Source: Competibacteraceae bacterium UBA2788 (lineage in GTDB: Bacteria; Pseudomonadota; Gammaproteobacteria; Competibacterales; Competibacteraceae). Taken from it: DNA of 9,529 bases. Shown one piece after another: positions 1-6,264 of this stretch. The notes beneath the pieces were generated by a model, which ran no database searches, was not told where the DNA came from, and saw nothing but the letters and a program-made list of their open reading frames with translations. The stretch is from contig DEHY01000024.1 in NCBI GenBank assembly GCA_002352185.1, forward strand, positions 132 through 9,660, given 5' to 3'. Each line of letters opens with the position of its first letter. Positions within the stretch are counted from its first letter, which is position 1. A program made the translations under genes and the position numbers.

Positions 1-140
1 ATGCGGATGTAGTTCTTGCGCATCCGCCCGGAGATGTGCGCCGTAACCACATGCCCGTTTTCCAGTTGCACTCTGAACGTGGTGTTGGGCAGCGTGTCAA
101 CCACGGTGCCTTCCATTTCGATATGATCTTCTTTCGACAT
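1..140 (-). CDS. infA: Translation initiation factor IF-1 (partial, 3' end outside window)
   Basis: IF-1 binds the ribosomal A site on the 30S subunit during initiation and assists IF-2 and IF-3. The first 46 codons are present and read [20 protein letters not shown] at the start. They contain the family's [13 protein letters not shown] segment (residues 26-38) and RMRKNYIR (39-46), which lie in the S1-like OB fold. The match to E. coli IF-1 (72 residues) is near residue for residue, so roughly 26 codons lie beyond the left edge. The ATG is preceded by GCGAGG about five bases upstream. It is transcribed leftward, divergently from the flavodoxin-like gene, from a promoter at 187-215. The identification is secure; only the truncation limits it. 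Confidence 0.96.
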   Translation of the reverse strand, partial: MSKEDHIEMEGTVVDTLPNTTFRVQLENGHVVTAHISGRMRKNYIR

Positions 141-154
141 ATAACCTCGCTGGC

Positions 155-170
155 AAGCCGTTTTCGGCCT
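155..170 (-). other. Small hairpin in the infA leader
   Basis: On the minus strand an AGGCCG / CGGCTT stem (six pairs, one G-T) closes an AAAA loop, between the predicted infA transcription start near 180 and the start codon at 140. It lies about 10 bases ahead of the Shine-Dalgarno sequence. There is no T-run after it, so it does not look like a terminator. It could affect mRNA stability or ribosome access, which is inference. Confidence 0.4.
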
Positions 171-186
171 CTTAAAAAGACTCGCA

Positions 187-215
187 ACCATAGCGGAAAT
201 CCCTTGGCGCGGCAA
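187..215 (-). promoter_or_regulatory. Putative sigma70-type promoter of infA
   Basis: Read on the minus strand, TTGCCG (210-215) and TATGGT (187-192) are separated by exactly 17 bases. Each matches four of six consensus positions. The predicted start is near 180, giving a leader of about 40 bases to the infA ATG. Spacing and position are good, but the hexamers are only moderate. Confidence 0.5.
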
Positions 216-278
216 GCTAAAGGCGGGTAGCCAACCGGCTGTTCGCATTCGGTATCATTGCCCGGGCGCTGTGCTGTC

Positions 279-746
279 ATGTCAGAGTCACGCAAGCATC
301 TGTTGATCATTTATCACTCCCAGACCGGACATACCCGGATGATGGCGCGGGCGGCGCTGTGCGGGGCGCGGCGGGTTCCAGAAGTCGAAACACGGCTGAA
401 AATGGCCTTGCGTGCCGGCCTGGACGATTTGTTGTGGGCGCATGGCCTGTTGCTGGGTACGCCGGAGAATTTCGGCTACATGTCCGGGGCGCTGAAAAAC
501 TTTATGGATCGCACGTACTATCCGGCTCAGGGCAGAATCAGCGGACTGCCTTACGCGGTATTCATCAGCGCCGGCAACGATGGCACCGGGGCGCTGACCA
601 GTATTGAGCGCATTGCCCGTGGTTATCCGCTCAAGCCGGTGTGCGATCCGATCATCGCCCGGGGCGAACTCAGCGCCGAAATGCTGCAACGTTGCGCGGA
701 ACTGGGCGAGACGATGGCTTCGGGGGTGGCGTGGGGCATTTTCTGA
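279..746 (+). CDS. Flavodoxin-family protein (putative NAD(P)H-dependent oxidoreductase)
   Basis: This is a 155-residue single-domain protein of the flavodoxin-like fold, expected to bind FMN in the cytoplasm. The first beta strand HLLIIYHSQTGHTR (7-20) ends in the phosphate-binding loop S14-Q-T-G-H-T19. The segment LLGTPENFGYMSGALKNFMD (58-77) is the typical second loop and helix of this family, and YAVFISAGNDG (92-102) supplies the third. The substrate or electron partner cannot be told from sequence. I chose the ATG at 279 because the family begins just before the first strand. An in-frame TTG at 258 would add seven unlikely residues. Neither start has a good ribosome site; a TATCAT at 253-258 could be a -10 element. 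dsbB follows on the same strand, so the two may be co-transcribed. Confidence 0.8.
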   Translation: MSESRKHLLIIYHSQTGHTRMMARAALCGARRVPEVETRLKMALRAGLDDLLWAHGLLLGTPENFGYMSGALKNFMDRTYYPAQGRISGLPYAVFISAGNDGTGALTSIERIARGYPLKPVCDPIIARGELSAEMLQRCAELGETMASGVAWGIF

Positions 747-828
747 TTTGGGCTACTTTTATATCTAATTGATTAAAATCAACTTATTGAGAAATGCCAT
801 GCGAGATTTGCAACTGATCGGCGATTCC

Positions 829-1335
829 ATGTCGGAACCGTTCGGAGCGTCCTGCCTCCGACTGCTGAATGCACTGGGTTTTCTGATCTGCGCGGGCGGA
901 TTGGGTTTTGCCTACTACGCGCAGTTTTACCTGGGACTGGAGCCGTGTCCGCTGTGCATTTTCCAGCGGCTGGCGCTATTGGCGGTCGGGTTAGCGTTTC
1001 TGGCGGCAGCTCTGCATAACCCGCGTGGTTGGGGCGCGAAAGTGTACGGTGTACTGGTGGGATTGACCGCCGGTGTTGGCGCAAGCATCGCCGCCCGGCA
1101 GATCTGGTTGCAACATCTGCCGCCGGATAAAGTGCCGCGTTGCGGGCCAAGTCTGGACTATATGTTGGAGGCTTTCCCCTTGACCGAGACGATCCGTGAG
1201 GTGCTGACCGGCTCCGGCGAATGCGCCAAGGTCGATCTCCTGCTGGGGGTGAGCGTGCCCATATGGACACTGTTGTTGTTTCTCGGCGTGGGCGTAGTGG
1301 GTGTAATCGGAAATTGGCGGTTACGGCGTAGATAA
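829..1335 (+). CDS. dsbB: Disulfide bond formation protein B (quinone-linked DsbA oxidase)
   Basis: DsbB is an inner-membrane protein that reoxidises periplasmic DsbA and passes electrons to quinone. With the ATG at 829 it has 168 residues and four hydrophobic segments (about 12-30, 44-62, 70-88, 141-162). The first periplasmic loop has the redox pair C40-P-L-C43, followed by R47, the position of the quinone-contacting arginine in E. coli. The second pair is C105 (RCGPS) and C132 (GSGEC). E. coli has 41/44 and 104/130, so spacing fits this start well. An ATG at 799 has a slightly better ribosome site (GAGA seven bases upstream) and would add ten residues; a TTG at 769 is also open. No dsbA is visible. 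The gene ends about 24 bases before a strong terminator. Confidence 0.93.
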   Translation: MSEPFGASCLRLLNALGFLICAGGLGFAYYAQFYLGLEPCPLCIFQRLALLAVGLAFLAAALHNPRGWGAKVYGVLVGLTAGVGASIAARQIWLQHLPPDKVPRCGPSLDYMLEAFPLTETIREVLTGSGECAKVDLLLGVSVPIWTLLLFLGVGVVGVIGNWRLRRR

Positions 1336-1358
1336 CGACAGAAGATCGGAAGCCACAG

Positions 1359-1382
1359 AAAAGGCCCCATCAGGGCTTTTTT
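1359..1382. terminator. Bidirectional rho-independent terminator between dsbB and the Uma2 gene
   Basis: AAAAGGCCC and GGGCTTTTT form a nine-pair stem with one G-T pair and a five-base loop (CATCA), followed by a run of six T on the plus strand. The minus strand also ends in a short T-run. It lies between the converging dsbB (ending 1335) and Uma2 (ending 1397) genes and can serve both. Confidence 0.9.
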
Positions 1383-1396
1383 CGCGTTCAGGGATG

Positions 1397-1996
1397 TCAA
1401 TTCGAGTGAATGTTCTCGCCAGAATCGGGGAAAGCCACTCGTTCATAAACTTCAGCCAGCGGTAATACACAACCGATAGTGGCGATTTCGACTTTGGCGC
1501 TTAACCCATCGGTAGCGGAATAGAGCCATTGCCCATTGGCCTGTCGGCTAAAGTGTTCGATGCGCGGCTGGTCCTGAGCGACCAGCAGATAATCAGTCAG
1601 CGATTCCAGGGTGCGGTAATGGGCGAACTTGTCGCCCCGGTCATAAGCTGCCGTGCTATCGGACAGCACCTCGATGATTACTGTGGGGTTGAGCAGCGTA
1701 TCGAAAATTTGATCCTCAAGGTGCGGTTCACCGCAAACCACCACGACATCCGGGTAGGTGTACAGGCCAGTAGGACTGACCTTGACCCGCATGTCGCCGA
1801 AAAAGGGTTCACAGGGCTTGCGTTTGAGCTGAGTGCCCACAGTGACGGCTAAACTGGCGACAATTCGGTTGTGTTTGAGGTTGGCTCCGCTCATCGCGTA
1901 AATATGGCCGTTGAGATATTCGCTCCTGGTTTCGGCTTTACGCTCCAGCGCCAGATAGTCGGCGGGAGTGATGAACTGCTCAGCAGGTCTGGACAT
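1397..1996 (-). CDS. Uma2-family (DUF820) restriction-endonuclease-like protein
   Basis: This 199-residue protein belongs to the Uma2/DUF820 family, which has a PD-(D/E)XK nuclease fold and no settled cellular role. Visible family marks are SEYLNGHIYAMSG (25-37), KHN (41-43), YPDVVVVCG (81-89) with D83, NPTVIIEVLSDST (103-115) with E109, DRGDKFAHYRTL (119-130) with K123, and DYLLVAQD (135-142). D83, E109 and K123 are the likely metal and catalytic residues, so the active site looks intact. The ATG has a strong GGAGG eight to nine bases upstream. It starts only 15 bases after hemL ends, so it is probably read as the last gene of the thiD-thiE-hemL operon, and it ends at a terminator. The family is scattered and often multicopy (established), which suggests later acquisition at this spot (inference). 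Confidence 0.88.
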   Translation of the reverse strand: MSRPAEQFITPADYLALERKAETRSEYLNGHIYAMSGANLKHNRIVASLAVTVGTQLKRKPCEPFFGDMRVKVSPTGLYTYPDVVVVCGEPHLEDQIFDTLLNPTVIIEVLSDSTAAYDRGDKFAHYRTLESLTDYLLVAQDQPRIEHFSRQANGQWLYSATDGLSAKVEIATIGCVLPLAEVYERVAFPDSGENIHSN

Positions 1997-2011
1997 GGCG
2001 CATCCTCCAAA

Positions 2012-3289
2012 TCAAGTGCGGGTGAATGCCCGCCGGGCGGCGGCGATCGTCGCGTCAATATCCGCCGCGCTATGCGCCGCTGACATAAATCCGGCCTCGA
2101 ACGCCGATGGCGCCAGATAAATACCCTCAGCCAGCATGGCGTGGAAAAACGCCTTGAATCGTTCAATAGCGCAAGCGGTCGCCTGGGCGTAGGTGGTCAC
2201 GGTTTCGCGGCTGAAAAAGAGGCCGAACATCCCGCCAACGTAATTTGCCGTCAGCGGGATGCCCGCTTCATCGGCAGCGATAACCAGCCCATCGCATAAC
2301 TGGCGGGTTTTGGCGGCGAGTTCGGCGTGGAAACGGGGCGCGGAAATCAGCTCCAGCGTCGCCAGCCCTGCCGCCATCGCCACCGGGTTGCCCGATAGCG
2401 TACCGGCCTGATAGATCGGCCCCAGCGGCGCCAGTTTTTCCATAATCGCCCGTCGTCCGCCAAACGCGCCGACCGGCATTCCACCGCCGATGATCTTGCC
2501 CAGCGTGGTGAGATCCGGGGTGACGTTGTACAACATTTGTGCGCCGCCCGCCGCCACCCGGAAGCCGGTCATCACTTCGTCGAAAATCAGTACGCTGCCA
2601 TAGTGGTCACAGAGTTCGCGCAAACCGTCCAGGAAGCCTGGAGCGGGCGGGATGCAGTTCATATTACCGGCAACCGGTTCGACGATGATGGCCGCAACCT
2701 GCCCGCCAATCTCGGCAAACGCTTCCCGAACCTGATCGAGATCGTTGTAAGTCAGGGTCACGGTGTACGCCGCCAGCGCCGCCGGTACGCCGGGCGAAGT
2801 GGGTACTCCCAGAGTCAGCGCGCCGGAACCGGCTTTAATCAGCAGCGAATCGGAATGGCCGTGGTAACAGCCCTCGAACTTGATGATCGTGTCTCGGCCC
2901 GTAAAGCCGCGCGCCAGCCGAATGGCGCTCATGGTGGCTTCGGTGCCGGAATTGCACATCCGCACCAATTCCAGCGACGGAATGAGTTGCTGGATTTTGC
3001 GCGCCATGACCGTCTCGATGGCGGTCGGCGCGCCGAAACTCAAGCCGTTGGCGGCGGCTTCCTGCACTGCGCGAACCACGGCGGGATGGGCGTGGCCGGC
3101 AATCATTGGTCCCCAGGAGCCAACATAGTCAATGTAACGACGGTCATCCTCGTCGTATAGATAAGCGCCCGCGCCGCGCTTGAAGAAGATTGGGGCGCCG
3201 CCGACGCCGCGAAAGGCGCGCACCGGCGAGTTGACCCCGCCGGGAATATAATTTTGAGCTGCGGCGAACAGGGTTTCGGAACGGGTCAT
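2012..3289 (-). CDS. hemL: Glutamate-1-semialdehyde 2,1-aminomutase
   Basis: This PLP enzyme converts glutamate-1-semialdehyde to 5-aminolevulinate, the last step of the tRNA-Glu (C5) route to tetrapyrroles, in the cytoplasm. All 425 residues are present, the usual family length. Key segments are [13 protein letters not shown] (14-26), [16 protein letters not shown] (113-128), [11 protein letters not shown] (140-150), [11 protein letters not shown] (235-245) with the PLP-contacting D237, [16 protein letters not shown] (263-278) with the Schiff-base lysine K265 (same number as in E. coli), and [15 protein letters not shown] (294-308). The ATG overlaps the thiE stop by four bases (ATGA), and GGAGG lies nine bases upstream inside thiE. 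It is therefore probably translationally coupled to thiE. No defect is visible. Confidence 0.98.
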   Translation of the reverse strand: MTRSETLFAAAQNYIPGGVNSPVRAFRGVGGAPIFFKRGAGAYLYDEDDRRYIDYVGSWGPMIAGHAHPAVVRAVQEAAANGLSFGAPTAIETVMARKIQQLIPSLELVRMCNSGTEATMSAIRLARGFTGRDTIIKFEGCYHGHSDSLLIKAGSGALTLGVPTSPGVPAALAAYTVTLTYNDLDQVREAFAEIGGQVAAIIVEPVAGNMNCIPPAPGFLDGLRELCDHYGSVLIFDEVMTGFRVAAGGAQMLYNVTPDLTTLGKIIGGGMPVGAFGGRRAIMEKLAPLGPIYQAGTLSGNPVAMAAGLATLELISAPRFHAELAAKTRQLCDGLVIAADEAGIPLTANYVGGMFGLFFSRETVTTYAQATACAIERFKAFFHAMLAEGIYLAPSAFEAGFMSAAHSAADIDATIAAARRAFTRT

Positions 3290-3927
3290 GGCGCAATTCC
3301 TCCAGTAAACAGGGCGGCAAAACGACGGGCGGCGGCTTGAACATCCGTTTGCGCGAATACCGCGCTGACCACCGCCAGCGCATCAGCCCCGGCGTCCAGC
3401 AGCAACGGCGCGTTATCAGGGGTGATGCCGCCGATGGCGATGATGGGCACGTTCAGCGCCGTGCGCGCTTCCCGCAGTAACTCAAGCGGTGCGCGAATTT
3501 CATCCGGCTTGGTCGGCGACGGGAAAAAAGCGCCAAACGCGACCTGATCCGCGCCGGCCCTCTCGGCGGCCAGCGCCAGGTCCAGCCGGTTGTAACAGGA
3601 CACGCCGATGATGGCGTCTTTGCCCAAACGGGCGCGGGCCGTGGCGAGCGCCGGATCGTGCCGGCCGATATGAACGCCTGCCGCGCCGACCTGAAACGCC
3701 AGTTCCACGTCATCGTTGACGATCAGGGGAACGTCATAATGCTGACATAGCGCATTCAAGGCGTGCGCCTGCGCCAGTCGCCGCACCGGATCCGCGCTCT
3801 TGTCGCGGTACTGAATCCATCGGGCGCCGCCCAGAATAGCCTGCTCGACTGCATGGATCAGACGATCATCGGGCAGCAGCAGCGCATCGGTGACGGCGTA
3901 AAGACCGCGACAGGAGGGTTTGTTCAT
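3286..3927 (-). CDS. thiE: Thiamine-phosphate synthase
   Basis: ThiE joins HMP-pyrophosphate to the thiazole phosphate to give thiamine monophosphate, in the cytoplasm. The 213-residue TIM-barrel protein has the full motif set: LYAVTD (9-14), QYRDK (39-43) for the pyrophosphate, IVNDD (69-73) with metal-binding aspartate, GVHIGR (84-89), IGVSCYN (107-113), [11 protein letters not shown] (131-141), and AIGGI (164-168) for the thiazole phosphate. Its ATG overlaps the thiD stop in an ATGA. Its own TGA overlaps the hemL start in another ATGA, so three genes are chained without gaps. Upstream GGGGTCAGGT gives only a modest ribosome site, which fits coupling to thiD translation. Confidence 0.97.
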   Translation of the reverse strand: MNKPSCRGLYAVTDALLLPDDRLIHAVEQAILGGARWIQYRDKSADPVRRLAQAHALNALCQHYDVPLIVNDDVELAFQVGAAGVHIGRHDPALATARARLGKDAIIGVSCYNRLDLALAAERAGADQVAFGAFFPSPTKPDEIRAPLELLREARTALNVPIIAIGGITPDNAPLLLDAGADALAVVSAVFAQTDVQAAARRFAALFTGGIAP

Positions 3928-4751
3928 ACCTGACCCCGGTCAGCAGTGGCCCAAAACAGCCGGTTGGGGAGCCATTGCCCGCCGCCGACCGGGTAGCCCG
4001 CTTGCAGAGAGCGCCAAGTGTAATCCTGGGCGTGATAAATGGCGGAGTGAGGAGCATCCGAGTGGAGTTCGCGGCCCTGGGCCAGCAATGCTGCAATGGC
4101 AGCCGCCAGAGTGCAGCCAGAACCGTGGTACTCGTTGGGCAATCGCGGCCAGCGCCAGCTTTCCAACTGCCGATGATTACTATACAGCGTGTTAATCACC
4201 TCAGCGCCGGATTCATGCCCGCCACTGATCAGCACATACCCGCAGCCCCGCGCCAGCAGGGCCATGGCACAGGCGCTGAGCGTGTCGGCTTCCGGCGCCA
4301 GTCGGCGGGCTTCGACGCTGTTGGGCGTCAGCACGGTCGTCAGCGGTAGCAGCAAATCCTGAATCGCCTCGATCAGCGCTGCTCCAGCCAGTTCGGTTCC
4401 ACCGCCGGCGGCCAGCACCGGATCAAGCACCACTGGAATATCGGGATAGGCGGTCAATAGCTCATACAGGGCAGCGGCGTTTTCGGCGCTGCCGATGACC
4501 CCGATCTTGAACGCCGCCACCGGCATGTCCGCCAGTACCGCCCGCGCCTGAGCGAGGATCTGATCCGGGTTGACCGGTAACAGCGCCTGGACATTGTGGG
4601 TATTCTGCACGGTCAGGGCGGTGACGACCGGCGCGGGATGGCAGCCCAGACTGACCAGCGTTTCGATATCGGCGGTGAGGCCGGCTCCACCGCTGGGATC
4701 ATTGCCGGCCAGCGCCATCACGACGGGGATAGACGGAAAAGCAGGCTGCAT
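3924..4751 (-). CDS. thiD: Bifunctional hydroxymethylpyrimidine / phosphomethylpyrimidine kinase
   Basis: ThiD phosphorylates HMP and then HMP-phosphate to the pyrophosphate used by ThiE. The 275-residue ribokinase-fold protein shows GNDPSGGAGLTADIETL (16-32), the substrate-binding start. It also has TALTVQNT (44-51), KIGVIGS (82-88), VLDPVLAAGGG (108-118), LTPNSVEA (141-148), ISGGH (175-179) and HGSGCTLAAAIAA (209-221), with C213 next to the anion hole. It is first in a leftward operon with thiE and hemL. The ATG has GGAG ten bases upstream. A TATCAT at 4776-4781 (minus strand) is a candidate -10. The 5' region is short, and I see no TPP riboswitch. The last 20 residues (QWLPNRLFW...) are a variable tail of this family. 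Confidence 0.97.
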   Translation of the reverse strand: MQPAFPSIPVVMALAGNDPSGGAGLTADIETLVSLGCHPAPVVTALTVQNTHNVQALLPVNPDQILAQARAVLADMPVAAFKIGVIGSAENAAALYELLTAYPDIPVVLDPVLAAGGGTELAGAALIEAIQDLLLPLTTVLTPNSVEARRLAPEADTLSACAMALLARGCGYVLISGGHESGAEVINTLYSNHRQLESWRWPRLPNEYHGSGCTLAAAIAALLAQGRELHSDAPHSAIYHAQDYTWRSLQAGYPVGGGQWLPNRLFWATADRGQV

Positions 4752-4888
4752 CGGGCTGATACTCCAAGCGGGTGGATGATAGAGAATGCAAACGGTCGAA
4801 TTCTAACAAACCGTGCCGGTTTTTCGGGGTGCGCCAGTGTGGGACAATCGCCGCCGCCAAACTATTGTCAACGGAAAGCGTGAGCGCA
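4752..4888. promoter_or_regulatory. Divergent intergenic region between thiD and rubredoxin
   Basis: These 137 bases must hold the promoters of both the thiD operon (leftward) and the rubredoxin-macrodomain pair (rightward). A minus-strand TATCAT (4776-4781) lies 24 bases from the thiD ATG and is a fair -10 without a clear -35. For the rightward genes, GACAAT (4843-4848) is the best -10-like hexamer, also without a convincing -35. A perfect AAACCG-TGC-CGGTTT palindrome (4808-4822) lies between them. A second inverted pair, GACAAT / ATTGTC (4843-4848, 4864-4869), precedes the rubredoxin ribosome site. That the region is regulatory follows from the gene layout; the exact sites are uncertain. 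Confidence 0.45.
4808..4822. repeat. 15-base palindrome in the thiD/rubredoxin divergent region
   Basis: AAACCG and CGGTTT are perfect inverted copies around a three-base centre (TGC). It could be an operator for a dimeric regulator acting on either or both divergent genes. Read as RNA on the plus strand it is a small hairpin followed by TT, too weak for a good terminator. The repeat is seen directly; its role is inference. Confidence 0.45.
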
Positions 4889-5053
4889 ATGAAAAAATAC
4901 ATGTGTTTGATTTGCGGATGGATCTATGATGAGGAAAAAGGCTGGCCCGACGACGGCATCGCGCCGGGCACCTGCTGGGACGATGTCCCGCTGACCTGGA
5001 CCTGTCCTGAATGTGGTGCGGTTAAGGATGATTTCGAAATGGTGGAGATTTAG
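4889..5053 (+). CDS. Rubredoxin
   Basis: Rubredoxin is a small cytoplasmic one-electron carrier with a single iron held by four cysteines. The 54-residue protein has the two knuckles C6-L-I-C9-G and C39-P-E-C42-G. It also has [18 protein letters not shown] (11-28) and the aromatic W37 between them, all family hallmarks, and its length is typical. C29 is an extra cysteine at a position usually held by a charged residue. I chose the ATG at 4889 because the protein then begins MKKYMC, as rubredoxins do; GGAAAG and GTGAG lie just upstream. The frame stays open upstream to a GTG at 4772, but that stretch is intergenic. It is divergent from thiD and 11 bases ahead of the macrodomain gene. Confidence 0.96.
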   Translation: MKKYMCLICGWIYDEEKGWPDDGIAPGTCWDDVPLTWTCPECGAVKDDFEMVEI

Positions 5054-5064
5054 CGGAGACCGAC

Positions 5065-5595
5065 ATGAGCGTTCATCCCAATCGAATTCAACTCACTTCG
5101 GGCGATATCACCCAGTTGCGAGTGGATGCCATTGTCAATGCCGCCAACTCGTCGCTGCTGGGCGGTGGTGGCGTGGATGGCGCTATTCATCGCGCCGCCG
5201 GGCCGGAACTGCTGGCTGAGTGCCAAACCCTGGGTGGTTGCAGGACGGGTCAGGCCAAGCTCACTCGCGGTTATCGCTTGCCAGCCCGCTTTATCATTCA
5301 CACCGTCGGGCCGATTTGGCAGGGTGGCGTTGCGAGTGAGCCGGAGTTGCTGGCGGCTTGCTATGGCAATAGCTTGAAACTGGCGGTGGATAGCGGGGTT
5401 CGCACCCTCGCTTTTCCTGCTATCAGTTGCGGCGTGTACGGATACCCGCTGGATCAAGCGGCGCGGATCGCGGTGCGGGAGGTGATGGATTTTCTGGCGC
5501 AGGATGACCGAATCGAGACGGTCTATCTGGTGTGCTTCGGGGAAGAAGTGCGCCAAGCCTATGAACAGGCGCTGCAAGCGGCGCGGGGCGGGTGA
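5065..5595 (+). CDS. Macrodomain protein (putative O-acetyl-ADP-ribose deacetylase / ADP-ribosyl hydrolase)
   Basis: This 176-residue single macrodomain protein is of the YmdB/MacroD type, which removes acetyl from O-acetyl-ADP-ribose or ADP-ribose from acidic residues. Motifs are GDIT (13-16), [19 protein letters not shown] (20-38) with N25, N28 and the catalytic-type D38, AIHRAAGP (40-47), [13 protein letters not shown] (61-73), IIHTVGP (77-83) and [13 protein letters not shown] (116-128), which forms the second phosphate loop. The residues needed for ADP-ribose binding look complete. The ATG has GGAG eight bases upstream and lies 11 bases after the rubredoxin stop, so the two are probably one transcript. 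The exact substrate cannot be told. E. coli YmdB is the nearest named relative, but orthology is not shown, so no symbol is given. Confidence 0.93.
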   Translation: MSVHPNRIQLTSGDITQLRVDAIVNAANSSLLGGGGVDGAIHRAAGPELLAECQTLGGCRTGQAKLTRGYRLPARFIIHTVGPIWQGGVASEPELLAACYGNSLKLAVDSGVRTLAFPAISCGVYGYPLDQAARIAVREVMDFLAQDDRIETVYLVCFGEEVRQAYEQALQAARGG

Positions 5596-5654
5596 AAAAT
5601 CGGCAAACCCATCAAGCAGTTTATCCAGAGGTCAAGGTGGGTTCGCCGATTTTT
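5595..5654. terminator. Long stem-loop, probable bidirectional terminator
   Basis: AAAAATCGGC (5595-5604) pairs fully with GCCGATTTTT (5645-5654). After one mismatch, AACCCATC (5606-5613) pairs with GGTGGGTT (5636-5643), leaving a 22-base loop. The right arm ends in TTTTTATT on the plus strand and the other arm gives TTTTT on the minus strand. It can therefore stop both the macrodomain gene and the converging gene that ends at 5677. The left arm begins at the last base of the macrodomain TGA. Confidence 0.8.
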
Positions 5655-5676
5655 ATTACTGGAGAAACCGGGGGCG

Positions 5677-6054
5677 TTATAACCGGATTAGAACAGGACG
5701 GCCAGGATCGCCGCCGCGTTCAATGATCAGCGGCGCTATCCCTGGTTGTCCAAAGGGCAATTCCCCGGATGGAGCGCTATTCCCATATGGATAGCGTAGA
5801 TCGTGCGTCTGGGTTTGCCGTTCCGTGTGAAGCTGGCGCATCGCATCGGCCAGCATCGCCGCCAGCATGTTCTCGTCGTGAGGCAGCCGGTATGCCTGGC
5901 CCGTGATTGCGAGGCTTCGAGGGGCGTGGGTAGCGCTGGTCGAAGGTACGGGGTAATACAGCAAACCCATCAGCAGGATGCCAACGGTGGCGAGCAGAGC
6001 AGTGGGCAACAGGTAAGGGGCGAGGTTCCGAATGCTGCGGATCGTGTTGCTCAT
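5677..6054 (-). CDS. Hypothetical single-span membrane or exported protein, 125 residues
   Basis: I do not recognise a family. The N-terminus (MSNTIRSIRN) is positively charged and is followed by a hydrophobic stretch at about 11-34, a membrane anchor or uncleaved signal. The rest is probably periplasmic: a helical segment DENMLAAMLADAMRQLHTER (60-79) and a glycine- and proline-rich tail (91-120). The ATG has a good ribosome site (GAGGTGA) and a strong promoter at 6112-6139, with a leader of about 50 bases. It stands alone: upstream is the end of the EF-G-like gene and downstream a terminator. The promoter, ribosome site, signal-like N-terminus and terminator together argue that it is real. 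An overlapping 94-residue frame (5777-6061, GTG start) has none of these. Confidence 0.65.
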   Translation of the reverse strand: MSNTIRSIRNLAPYLLPTALLATVGILLMGLLYYPVPSTSATHAPRSLAITGQAYRLPHDENMLAAMLADAMRQLHTERQTQTHDLRYPYGNSAPSGELPFGQPGIAPLIIERGGDPGRPVLIRL

Positions 6055-6111
6055 GACTCACCTCAGGCGATAAGGGTGAAAAAGTGAAGTCTTGTACAGC
6101 TTTTAAGCCAA

Positions 6112-6139
6112 CTTATACAGAGAATTTCCGCAAAGTCAA
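6112..6139 (-). promoter_or_regulatory. Strong sigma70-type promoter of the 125-residue membrane protein gene
   Basis: On the minus strand TTGACT (6134-6139) and TATAAG (6112-6117) each match five of six consensus positions and are 16 bases apart. The predicted start is near 6105, about 50 bases ahead of the ATG at 6054. The surrounding DNA is clearly AT-rich compared with the rest of the window. This is the best promoter I see here. Confidence 0.72.
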
Positions 6140-6140
6140 G

Positions 6141-6160
6141 CATAAAACACGAATTTTATG
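6141..6160. repeat. Palindrome abutting the -35 element (possible operator)
   Basis: CATAAAA and TTTTATG are perfect seven-base inverted arms around a six-base centre (CACGAA), starting two bases upstream of the TTGACT -35 box. Dimeric activators often bind at this distance. A TGTACA (6159-6164) overlaps its outer edge, and another TGTACA lies at 6093-6098 in the leader. The arrangement is seen; regulation is inference. Confidence 0.45.
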
Positions 6161-6220
6161 TACAAAATCTTTAACCAAGCTCGCCACCAGGTTTTTACCC
6201 TCCCGGCGTTGACAAACCAT

Positions 6221-6245
6221 CCTCGCCCCTCACCCGGAGGCGAGG
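6221..6245 (-). terminator. Hairpin after the EF-G-like gene, weak terminator candidate
   Basis: CCTCGCC (6221-6227) and GGCGAGG (6239-6245) are perfect inverted arms with an 11-base loop, starting about 20 bases beyond the stop of the EF-G-like gene. On the minus strand the stem is followed by ATGGTTTG, which lacks a real T-run. It may protect the 3' end or act with Rho rather than terminate on its own. Confidence 0.45.
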
Positions 6246-6264
6246 AGCGTCATGGGCGGGTAGA

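Noticed and set aside
2537..3160. Plus-strand open frame of 207 codons
   Set aside because: Antisense to hemL, which has complete motifs.
4772..4888. N-terminal extension of rubredoxin from a GTG
   Set aside because: Rubredoxins start just before the first cysteine knuckle. The extension covers the divergent promoter region and its sequence is not protein-like.
4752..4888. TPP riboswitch ahead of thiD
   Set aside because: The region is short, and I see none of the conserved TPP-box sequence; the start codon is close to the likely promoter.
5050..5577. Minus-strand open frame of 175 codons
   Set aside because: Antisense to the well-supported macrodomain gene.
1397..5595. Uma2 plus macrodomain as parts of a defence island
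   Set aside because: They are separated by core biosynthetic genes on opposite strands, with no toxin-antitoxin pair, methylase, mobile element or other defence gene nearby.
6093..6164. Two TGTACA sites 66 bases apart as a regulator pair
   Set aside because: Six-base palindromes in AT-rich DNA are common, and nothing else supports a paired site. Mentioned only as context.
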